Origin: JABDFW01 sp035550215
Lineage (GTDB): Bacteria; Bacteroidota; Bacteroidia; Chitinophagales; Chitinophagaceae
DNA length: 64,000 nt
NCBI GenBank assembly: GCA_035550215.1
Contig: DASZPM010000007.1
Location: forward strand, 248,001-312,000
Direction: 5' to 3'
Numbering within the stretch: position 1 is the stretch's first letter; each line of letters begins with the position of its first letter. Shown in pieces: positions 28,304-35,372 of the stretch. Under the pieces are notes generated by a model, which did no database searches, was not told the DNA's origin, and worked only from the letters and a program-made list of their open reading frames with translations. A program made the translations under genes and the position numbers.

Positions 28304-29182
28304 CTAATGGTAATATTTAAAAAAAATCATTGACAGGATGCCTGTAAGCATAACCAGTTTAATTAATGAGCTAAGTGAATGAAACTGTTTGCTTGTTCTC
28401 GCATCGTATAGTTTTTTAAATATCCATAACAGCGGGGCGATGATAAATACCAGGCAGTAAATAATGCTTAGCCACCACTGCAGGCGGGCCGCATATACCT
28501 GTACAATAACCAACACAGCAATCAGCACTATCAGCCAAACCGCCACAAAAACCTTTGTTGCATTTATACCCCAAATAATAGGCATAGTTCTGCAACCGTA
28601 TTTGCGGTCTCCTTCAATATCTTCCATGTCCTTCACTACTTCTCTTACCAGCGAAATAATAAACGCAAACCCTGCAAACAGGAAAGTTTCCCTGATAATC
28701 TTCTCAGCCCGGAAGTTGTTATGGATATTTATAATATTATTGTTCTCACACCATGTAATTACCAGTATAACCCAGGCCGTAAGCAGAGATATTATCACAT
28801 TACCTATTAAAAACTTCTTTTTAAGAGAGATTGAATAAACAAACAGCAATATCACGCAAATACAGTTGGATACTCCCAGTAAAAATATCCTGGTGGTGAT
28901 ATCAAGATAAAACCCGATAGCAATGCCTGTTACGCTTAATATAAGGTGCCACACGATGGTCCATCGCCGGTGTATTATCTTGTCAACCACCATTTTTTCC
29001 GGTTTGTTAACAAGGTCAATGTTAAGATCAAAATAATCATTTATTATGTACCCCGCAGCCGCTATTAATACTGATGACAGGCACAGTAATACGAAATGCC
29101 AGCCAAAAATAATTGGCACCATGCCGGCCTTTGCGTAAACAGGCATAATTATGCAATACACAAACAAGAGCTGCGTTAGCAT
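28304..29182 (-). CDS. UbiA-family prenyltransferase; start uncertain, possibly non-ATG upstream
   Basis: The ATG at 29182 gives 292 residues with about eight membrane helices. The first Asp-rich motif is NDYFDLNIDLVNKPEK and the second is in REVVKDMEDIEGD. This is the subgroup often labelled geranylgeranylglycerol-phosphate geranylgeranyltransferase, but the true acceptor in Bacteroidota is not established. The frame stays open for 23 codons upstream and reads LLKLIAAFFRLIRWPNLVFI, the usual N-terminus of the family. That stretch has no ATG, GTG or TTG; two CTG codons (29237-29242) are the best candidates before an in-frame stop. Third gene of the run DUF2520-kdsC-ubiA-maf. Confidence 0.85.
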   Translation of the reverse strand: MLTQLLFVYCIIMPVYAKAGMVPIIFGWHFVLLCLSSVLIAAAGYIINDYFDLNIDLVNKPEKMVVDKIIHRRWTIVWHLILSVTGIAIGFYLDITTRIFLLGVSNCICVILLFVYSISLKKKFLIGNVIISLLTAWVILVITWCENNNIINIHNNFRAEKIIRETFLFAGFAFIISLVREVVKDMEDIEGDRKYGCRTMPIIWGINATKVFVAVWLIVLIAVLVIVQVYAARLQWWLSIIYCLVFIIAPLLWIFKKLYDARTSKQFHSLSSLIKLVMLTGILSMIFFKYYH

Positions 29183-29300
29183 AATAAATACCAGGTTTGG
29201 CCAGCGAATTAAGCGGAAAAAGGCAGCTATTAATTTCAGCAGGAAAAAATTTTATTACACAAAATAAGCAGTAATATTCTACATGGTAAAATTGAAAGTA

Positions 29301-29831
29301 TTACTGTGATTTTATTAACGTATTTATCTCCCAGTCGCCCCTCAGTTTCAGCACTTTTTCAATTACGTCCCTAACGCACCCCTCGCCTCCTTTAAAAGGG
29401 GAGATATATTTGCTTATCTCCTTTATTTCTGCTACGGCATCCCGCGGACAGCACGGCAGGCCTGCCAGCAGCATTACTTCAAAATCCGGAATGTCGTCTC
29501 CCATAAATAATACCTGGTTGACTTTTATGTCATATTTAATCATAAAATCCTGCAACACTTTCTTTTTATTGCTGCACTCCATAAAAATATGTTTTACCCC
29601 AAGCTTTGTCAATCGCTCAATGGCCTCATAGGAGTTGCCCCCGGAAATTACCACCACCTGGTAACCTTTTTTAATAGCCAGTTGCAAGCCGTAACCGTCT
29701 TTTATATTCATTTTTCTCACCTTCCGGTCCCCATTAAATAAAAAAAGGCTGCCATCGGTCAAAACACCGTCCATATCAAAAACCAGCGTCGTTATATTTT
29801 TGAATAGTTCCAGTACGTTCATAGTTTTCAA
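29301..29831 (-). CDS. kdsC: HAD phosphatase, 3-deoxy-D-manno-octulosonate 8-phosphate phosphatase type
   Basis: 176 residues. HAD motif I is VFDMDGVLTDG (Asp19 nucleophile, Asp21), motif II is VISGGNS, and motif III with IV is MGDDIPDFEVM. The small size without a cap and the C-terminal GGEGCVRDVIEKVLKLRG are typical of KdsC, which removes the phosphate from Kdo-8-P before CMP activation. waaA lies 4.4 kb away on the other strand, supporting a role in Kdo synthesis. First ATG at 29831; a second at 29822 is equally possible. Confidence 0.9.
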   Translation of the reverse strand: MKTMNVLELFKNITTLVFDMDGVLTDGSLFLFNGDRKVRKMNIKDGYGLQLAIKKGYQVVVISGGNSYEAIERLTKLGVKHIFMECSNKKKVLQDFMIKYDIKVNQVLFMGDDIPDFEVMLLAGLPCCPRDAVAEIKEISKYISPFKGGEGCVRDVIEKVLKLRGDWEINTLIKSQ

Positions 29832-30151
29832 TCTATTGTTTTGTAAGAAAGCGTTTTTTTGAAAAAGAAAACAAATTTCTCAACAAATACTACTAAAAGG
29901 TGAGTTCAAAAAAATTATTAACGAACAGTTGTTTGTTTTGGTTAAAGTATTTAATTTAGCCTAAAAATAAGCAGTTTACCCCTTTAGCAGCAATTTCAAA
30001 CCTTTTTGGATTATGTAATTGATGGACTTGAGGGTGTTTGTTTTTATGACAAATAGATAAAAGATAAGCTAGTTTTGATAATAGGGTTTTTATTAATTTG
30101 ATCGGTTGCTTGCTCATAACAACTCCCTGCCTGCTCTCTGGCGGGGATTTT
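29832..30151. other. 320-bp intergenic region between kdsC and the DUF2520 gene
   Basis: AT-rich, with no family-like ORF; a 71-codon minus frame (29956-30171) overlaps the DUF2520 end and resembles nothing known. It separates two genes that are usually adjacent. It contains a hairpin plus T run in plus orientation at 30124-30153 although no plus-strand gene precedes it, so a short untranslated plus-strand RNA is possible. A weak TTTG / TAATTTAG promoter-like pair occurs around 29931-29960. Confidence 0.4.
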
Positions 30152-30153
30152 TT
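30124..30153 (+). terminator. Plus-strand hairpin with T run and no upstream plus gene
   Basis: TCCCTGCC (30124-30131) pairs with GGCGGGGA (30140-30147), including one G-T pair that only forms in plus-strand RNA, and is followed by six T. It overlaps the stop of the minus-strand DUF2520 gene. Confidence 0.5.
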
Positions 30154-30925
30154 ATTCCTGTTTTTCCTCATAAAATGTTGTTATACTGTCGGATATGGTT
30201 TTGTATATATCATGTTGCAGGGGGTAGCCTTTCAACATTTCCAGGTGTTTATTAATGGTTTGATAGTCCTTTCTTATAGCCGGGCCAGTTTGCATACCGG
30301 CTGGTGAATAAGCCGTGGCTCTTTGCGCCACCTCCCGTATAAGAGGAGTAAACATATGGAAATTGAGGTGCTCATGCACACAAAAATCTTCAGCCAGTGT
30401 GTACAGGTAATTAGTGAAGTTTGAAACAACTACTGCGGCTACATGCAGTTTGAGGCGTTTTTCATCATCAGCAAAATTAACAATGGGAGAAATGCTTTTG
30501 GCCAGGTCTTCCAAAGTCTTCCTGGCAAAAACAGTGCTTCCGTCAATTAAAAAAGGTACTATAGGGTTGTAACGGGTTTCTTTTCGCAGACTTTGCAATG
30601 GGTATAAAACACCGTAGTGTTCAGTTGTGTTTTTTAATACCCCGGCCGGAACCGGTCCTGAAGTATGTACCACTACTTTACCGGGCAATTGTAGTTGGGT
30701 CGCCAATTTGCTGATTGCATCATCCTTTACTGCAATAATAAATAAATCTGCATCCTGGTCAATATCGCCAATGTAGCCATGTTTTTGTGCATTTAATTCA
30801 ACAGCAAGTTGTTGCGCATGTTCCACCGTTTTACCGTAAATACCAGTTATTAAATGCCCGGCAGCCTTAAGCAACCGCCCGATTACTGAGGCTGTGTTAC
30901 CTGAACCAATAATAGCGATACGCAT
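30152..30925 (-). CDS. Rossmann-fold / DUF2520 NAD(P)-dependent oxidoreductase-like protein
   Basis: 257 residues. The N-terminal Rossmann domain begins MRIAIIGSGNTASVIGRLL and includes LFIIAVKDDAI and VVHTSGPVPAGVL. The C-terminal DUF2520 helical domain includes KLHVAAVVVSNFTNYLYTLAE and PLIREVAQRA. The fold is that of 6-phosphogluconate or pyrroline-5-carboxylate reductase-like proteins, but the substrate is unknown. First gene of the minus-strand run leading to kdsC, an arrangement I associate with many Bacteroidota. Confidence 0.9.
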   Translation of the reverse strand: MRIAIIGSGNTASVIGRLLKAAGHLITGIYGKTVEHAQQLAVELNAQKHGYIGDIDQDADLFIIAVKDDAISKLATQLQLPGKVVVHTSGPVPAGVLKNTTEHYGVLYPLQSLRKETRYNPIVPFLIDGSTVFARKTLEDLAKSISPIVNFADDEKRLKLHVAAVVVSNFTNYLYTLAEDFCVHEHLNFHMFTPLIREVAQRATAYSPAGMQTGPAIRKDYQTINKHLEMLKGYPLQHDIYKTISDSITTFYEEKQE

Positions 30926-31052
30926 AGTTTAGTATAAATGAGCGATAAAATTACCGTATCGTACAGCAACAATAAAAAATAGGCAATTATTAAAGTAATA
31001 TGGCATAATATTTCGGCAAATTCTACCGAACCTATTTAATAATTAAACTATT

Positions 31053-31523
31053 ATGACCATGGAAACACCAAACGCACATATAGTTGAAGTGCTGAACGAC
31101 CTGATTGCGATAAACAACGACCGGGTTAAAGGCTATGAACGCGCACTTAAGGAATTGAAAAATGAGGATATGGATTTGAAGCCATTATTTTTGTCAATGA
31201 TCGACGAAAGCCGTGATATTAATATTACACTTGGTCGCGAGGTAGAAGTATATAAAGGCGAAATAGATACGGATACGAGTACACGGGGTAAATTATATAT
31301 GGCCTGGATGAGTATAAAGGCAGCATTTACAGGCAACGACAGGCACACTTTACTGGAAAATTGCGAAGTTGCGGAAGACGCTGCTCAACAGGCATACCAG
31401 CGGGTAATTGATGCAGCAACCCTGCCTGAGTATTTGCTGGAAATGATTTACGACCAACAGCAGAGTTTACGGGTATCTCATAATGAGATAAAAGTCTTCA
31501 GGGATAACGCGGTACATGCCTGA
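31053..31523 (+). CDS. PA2169-family four-helix-bundle protein (DUF2383, ferritin-like)
   Basis: 156 residues, all helical and soluble. VEVLNDLIAINNDRVKGYERAL at the start and ETLGRE/LRVSHNEIK-type later helices fit DUF2383. Glu and His residues spaced along the helices (GYERA, DESRD, NCEVAEDAA, QSLRVSHNEI) could bind metal as in ferritin-like bundles. Members are often linked to stress. No operon partner in view; the gaps on both sides are over 120 bp. Confidence 0.82.
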   Translation: MTMETPNAHIVEVLNDLIAINNDRVKGYERALKELKNEDMDLKPLFLSMIDESRDINITLGREVEVYKGEIDTDTSTRGKLYMAWMSIKAAFTGNDRHTLLENCEVAEDAAQQAYQRVIDAATLPEYLLEMIYDQQQSLRVSHNEIKVFRDNAVHA

Positions 31524-31709
31524 CGCGGTTAATTGCAGGTTTTTTAATTAAATTATAACCTTGAAATCGTCCGGCTCACAAGCTCTGGGTTAGGGGATAG
31601 ACTTATTTTTTTAAATATCAATTAATTTGTTCTCTGTTCCCCACCATATTCCGTTAAAATTGTACATTGCAGTATAAGCACTTGCAGCATTAACTATTAG
31701 CCTGTTGGC

Positions 31710-31997
31710 ATGGACGATTTCATTTTATTTCTATACCAGAATGTATTTTATTTACTGGCGGTTGCCGGTATGATAGTGCTGGCGAAATTTTTTGCAGGCT
31801 TGGTTTTTTTTAAAGGGAATGTTGTTGACAGCGTTACCAAATTTTTTCGGTTTTATACCGGCAGTAATATTGCTATGACAGAAACCACCCGTGAGAAAGC
31901 TTTTAAACGCTTAAATAACGCGATTAATTTACTCATATACCTGCTTGTATTTTTATCAGTTACTGTTTATTTTATTCACCCTGACATAATTGAGTAA
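31710..31997 (+). CDS. Small two-helix membrane protein, unknown function
   Basis: 95 residues. Two hydrophobic helices (about 8-33 and 70-90) flank a polar segment with RFYTGSNIAMTETTREKAFKR. No cysteine or catalytic signature, and I recognise no family. It lies 147 bp before the sigma-factor gene in the same direction and may or may not belong with it. Confidence 0.6.
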   Translation: MDDFILFLYQNVFYLLAVAGMIVLAKFFAGLVFFKGNVVDSVTKFFRFYTGSNIAMTETTREKAFKRLNNAINLLIYLLVFLSVTVYFIHPDIIE

Positions 31998-32144
31998 AAA
32001 GCCGCGTAACGTATTTTAATCTTTAACCCTTTGCCCAATTTTATCCAAAGTACCTCACTTTAAAAATTTCTGCTTTTTTGTGTAACCTTTTTGTTTTGCC
32101 GAAGTTTGTATTACCACATTGCAAAAAAATAATACGAAAACTGC

Positions 32145-32705
32145 TTGGATATTTTGTCGGATAATGCATTAATGCTGAAAGTGAAGTCCGGAGACCTGGA
32201 TAAAATGGCGCTGCTTTTTAAGCGCTATCACAGGCCGTTATATGGCTTTCTCTTTCACATGACAGGAAAGCAGCAGGAGAGCGAGGACATGGTGCAGGAA
32301 GTTTTTTATCGCATGCTTCGGTCGCGGCACACTTTTACCGGTGAAGGTGAGTTTAAAACCTGGATGTACCACCTGGCAAGAAATATTGTAAAAGATTATT
32401 ACCGCAAAGAAAAACGTACCGGTAATAGTTATGAAGCAAATGCATTTTCGGAAAAACTTGCCGGCGGCGCTTTGGCGGATGAAGTAGTACAAAAAAAGCA
32501 GGATATTGAACAGTTACAGCAGGCGATAAATAATCTTAGTGATGAAAGCCGGGAAGTATTGGTGCTAAGCCGCTACCAGGAATTAAAATACGCGGAAATA
32601 GCTAATATCCTGGGGATAAGCGAAGGCGCCGTTAAAGTACGCATACACCGCGCAATTACACAGTTAAAAGTGCTGTACAGGCCGCAGCAAACTAAAATTG
32701 CATAA
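32145..32705 (+). CDS. ECF-type RNA polymerase sigma factor
   Basis: 186 residues. Region 2 holds LLFKRYHRPLYGFLFHMTG, SEDMVQEVFYRML and FKTWMYHLARNIVKDYYRK; region 4 holds LSDESREVLVLSRYQELKYAEIANILGISEGAVKVRIHRAI. The best start is TTG at 32145, which gives the family-like LSDNALMLKVKSGDLDKM opening; an ATG follows nine codons later. The next gene encodes its likely anti-sigma factor, and a possible self-controlled site TGTAACCTTTTT is at 32081-32092. Targets are likely to include the downstream DUF4097 and permease genes. Confidence 0.9.
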   Translation: MDILSDNALMLKVKSGDLDKMALLFKRYHRPLYGFLFHMTGKQQESEDMVQEVFYRMLRSRHTFTGEGEFKTWMYHLARNIVKDYYRKEKRTGNSYEANAFSEKLAGGALADEVVQKKQDIEQLQQAINNLSDESREVLVLSRYQELKYAEIANILGISEGAVKVRIHRAITQLKVLYRPQQTKIA

Positions 32706-32706
32706 C

Positions 32707-33522
32707 ATGAAATGTGAATTTGAAAAGGAGCAATTAACACTTTATATGAATAACCAGTTAACAGCAGGTGAAATCGCCGCTGTGGAAAAACATATAACTG
32801 AATGCGCCGAATGCCGTTCGGAGCTAGCGGCAAGTACTGAGATGTGGGATTTGCTTGAAGGGATTAAAACGCCGGAGCCGGGTGCTAACATGCAGGTTAA
32901 ATTTGATGTAATGCTGGATGTGTATAAGAAATCATTAGCGGATAAAAAGAAGCTTTCGTTAGGGGTGTTTTACAAATTGAAGCAGCTGTTTATTATGCAA
33001 CCACGATTTGCCATGGGGTATAGTATTATTTTAATTGCCATAGGCGTTGGCTCCGGTTTAATGGTGGGCAGACCGGTGCACCCAATGGCAGCGGGCGGCA
33101 AAGTGGATTCGCTGGCAGCGCAGGTGCATGATTTAAAAGAGGCCGTAACACTGGCGTTACTGCAAAACCCTTCGGCTTCGGAGCGCATACGCGGCGTGAG
33201 TTTTACCAGTGAGATAAAGGGGGAGAATAAAAACGTTATAAACGCGCTTTTCACCACGCTTAATAATGACGATAACCCAAATGTACGCATTGTTACCCTG
33301 GAGGCGCTGGTGCACTATGCAAGCGACCCGGCTGTAAGAGAAGGCCTGGTAGAGTCAATCCTCCAGCAGGATTCTCCGCTCGTACAGTCTGCCCTGGCAG
33401 ATATTATGCTGAAATTACAAGAGAAGAAAAGTGTGCAGCCTTTTAAAAAGCTGTTGCAGCAAAAAGACCTTAACAACCTGGTACGGTCTAAAATAGAGGA
33501 GACTATTAATCATCTAATCTAA
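32707..33522 (+). CDS. Membrane anti-sigma factor with zinc-finger N-terminus and HEAT-repeat C-terminus
   Basis: The ATG at 32707, one base after the sigma-factor stop, is preferred over the one at 32698. The cytoplasmic N-terminus has a textbook ZAS motif: Cys3, His29, Cys33 and Cys36 (HITECAECRSEL). One membrane helix follows (about 98-118, YSIILIAIGVGSGLMVG). The outer part is helical; its last about 90 residues, from NPNVRIVTLEALVHYASD, look like HEAT repeats. The expected role is to hold the ECF sigma factor until an envelope signal is sensed. A HEAT-type sensor in place of the usual short periplasmic tail is uncommon. Confidence 0.85.
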   Translation: MKCEFEKEQLTLYMNNQLTAGEIAAVEKHITECAECRSELAASTEMWDLLEGIKTPEPGANMQVKFDVMLDVYKKSLADKKKLSLGVFYKLKQLFIMQPRFAMGYSIILIAIGVGSGLMVGRPVHPMAAGGKVDSLAAQVHDLKEAVTLALLQNPSASERIRGVSFTSEIKGENKNVINALFTTLNNDDNPNVRIVTLEALVHYASDPAVREGLVESILQQDSPLVQSALADIMLKLQEKKSVQPFKKLLQQKDLNNLVRSKIEETINHLI

Positions 33523-33533
33523 ACAATCCATGT

Positions 33534-34403
33534 ATGAAGAAATTATTTATCCCGTTACTTGCGGGACTGGTATTATGTTGCCTTAATTCGGCCATAAAGG
33601 CCCAGGAATTTAAGGAGCATATCAGTAAGCAGTTTGCCCCTCAAAAGTCACCGGAAGCTACTGTGCTATCCATTTATAACCTCCAGGGCTCTATAAAAGT
33701 GGAAGGTTATGACGGTGATAAAGTACTGATTGAAATTGACAAAACAATTTCAGCAAAAGACAATAATTGGCTTGAGATAGGTAAGAAAGAATTTGAACTC
33801 GGTTTTGACCAGCAACCAGACACTATTTGGTGTTACATTGCTGAGCCTTACGATAGCCGGCCACATAGCTGGGAGCACAGGAATTGGAACGACCAGCGAC
33901 GGATTGAATACACTTACACACTTGAATACACGGTTAAAGTGCCTTATAATATGAACATAAATGTGTCAACCGTTAATAATGGCAAGGTTGAAGTAAGTGA
34001 CGTTGCAGGTATTTTAAATGTGCACAATGTTAATGGGCCTATTACTATAAAAAATGCCAAAAACACTACTGATGCGCATACCATTAACGGTAACCTTACA
34101 GTTAATTACCTGTCAATACCGCCCGGTAATTCAAGTTACTACACGTTAAACGGTACGCTGTCTGTTACCTATCCTAACAACCTTTCGGCAGATTTAACTT
34201 TTAGGAGTATGAATGGCGGCTTTTATACTGATTTTGATAATGTTGAGGTATTGCCCGCCCGCATTACCAAATCAGTAGAAAAAAACGCTGATGGAACAAC
34301 CTATAAAATAAATAAAGACAATGACATACGTATAGGGTCGGGTGGTAAAACTTTTCACTTTGAAACACTTAACGGTAATGTTTACATTAAAAAACAATCG
34401 TAA
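33534..34403 (+). CDS. DUF4097-type exported beta-repeat protein (first of tandem pair)
   Basis: 289 residues with a signal peptide ending near KAQE. The body shows repeated short strands with asparagines, as in NVSTVNNGKVEVSDVAG and NVHNVNGPITIKNA, the DUF4097 (putative adhesin, beta-helix-like) pattern. Located in the periplasm or outer envelope. It lies 11 bp after the anti-sigma gene and 10 bp before its paralogue, so all four are probably one transcript. Function unknown; DUF4097 proteins often accompany sigma/anti-sigma pairs. Confidence 0.85.
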   Translation: MKKLFIPLLAGLVLCCLNSAIKAQEFKEHISKQFAPQKSPEATVLSIYNLQGSIKVEGYDGDKVLIEIDKTISAKDNNWLEIGKKEFELGFDQQPDTIWCYIAEPYDSRPHSWEHRNWNDQRRIEYTYTLEYTVKVPYNMNINVSTVNNGKVEVSDVAGILNVHNVNGPITIKNAKNTTDAHTINGNLTVNYLSIPPGNSSYYTLNGTLSVTYPNNLSADLTFRSMNGGFYTDFDNVEVLPARITKSVEKNADGTTYKINKDNDIRIGSGGKTFHFETLNGNVYIKKQS

Positions 34404-34413
34404 ATTAAACAAC

Positions 34414-35295
34414 ATGAAAACTATAAGAATTTTTAGCGTACTGCTTTGTACTATTTTATTTACCGGCAAAATTTTAGCCCAGCAATCAATAACGGTACCC
34501 CTCAGCGATCCGGGTAAAAGCTACAAACTTGATGTGGGCCTGTTAGATGGTTCAATAAAAATAACAGGGTATGAAGGTAAGGATATTATTGTGGATGTGC
34601 AGACAGATTCAACTCGGCAGAAGCATAACCAAGATGGAACAGGTGTTAATGTCAATACGTCCGTTAATGTAGATTTAACCACGCAGAAGCACAGCGAAGA
34701 AGGCAGCAATGCCGGTATGCGCAGAATTAACGGTGGTAATTCCATTGACCTTTCAGCTACCGAAAAAGACAATACCGTTTCTATTAATTCAGGCTTTGCG
34801 AGAAAAAATGTTACGGTAATAATAAAAGTTCCGCAAACAACTGCCAGCTTTAAAATAGGCACTGTAAATAACGGTAACATTTACATAAGTAATGTAAACG
34901 GCACCCTTGAAGTTACTAATGTAAACGGCGAAATTGTTTGTAATAATATTTCCGGTTCTGTTGTAGCTAATACTGTTAATGGTAAGGTATTAGTAACCTT
35001 CAAATCAATTGACCCTAAGGCGGCCATGGCTTTTTCAACACTGAACGGCAATGTTGATGTTACCCTGCCCGCAGATGCTAAAGCTAACATGAAGCTTAAG
35101 TCAGACCGCGGGGAAATATATACCGACTTTGATATGGCGATTGACAAATCTCAGCCTAAAACCAATGTTTCCAACGAAGGAGGTTATCATCACATCAGCA
35201 TTGAGGATTGGGTGTATGGCAAAATTGGCGGTGGTGGTCCTGAAATAATGATGAAGAATATGCAGGGCAACATATATGTGAGGAAAGCGAAATAA
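34414..35295 (+). CDS. DUF4097-type exported beta-repeat protein (second of tandem pair)
   Basis: The start is taken at 34414 (MKTIRIFSVLLCTILFTGKILAQ), which gives a signal peptide; the open frame reaches back to 34342. 293 residues. Its repeat core (TVNNGNIYISNVNGTLEV, TNVNGEIVCNNISG, NTVNGKVLVTF) follows the same layout as the preceding protein, so the two are tandem duplicates that diverged. It carries an extra polar stretch (about 55-100). A stem-loop follows the gene, separating it from the permease. Confidence 0.83.
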   Translation: MKTIRIFSVLLCTILFTGKILAQQSITVPLSDPGKSYKLDVGLLDGSIKITGYEGKDIIVDVQTDSTRQKHNQDGTGVNVNTSVNVDLTTQKHSEEGSNAGMRRINGGNSIDLSATEKDNTVSINSGFARKNVTVIIKVPQTTASFKIGTVNNGNIYISNVNGTLEVTNVNGEIVCNNISGSVVANTVNGKVLVTFKSIDPKAAMAFSTLNGNVDVTLPADAKANMKLKSDRGEIYTDFDMAIDKSQPKTNVSNEGGYHHISIEDWVYGKIGGGGPEIMMKNMQGNIYVRKAK

Positions 35296-35326
35296 TCCAT
35301 CAGCAAAATTGATTTCAAACAATTGT

Positions 35327-35355
35327 AATTACTCCCTGCCTGCCAGGGAGTAATT
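35327..35355 (+). terminator. Stem-loop after the DUF4097 pair
   Basis: A perfect 12-bp stem, AATTACTCCCTG (35327-35338) with CAGGGAGTAATT (35344-35355), and a 5-base loop. No strong T run follows, so it may only attenuate transcription into the permease gene 17 bp further on. Confidence 0.55.
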
Positions 35356-35372
35356 ATACAGAAGCTATTTAT

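Noticed and set aside
29956..30171. 71-codon minus frame between kdsC and the DUF2520 gene
   Set aside because: Overlaps the DUF2520 end, basic and without recognisable motifs, no promoter box; more likely non-coding.
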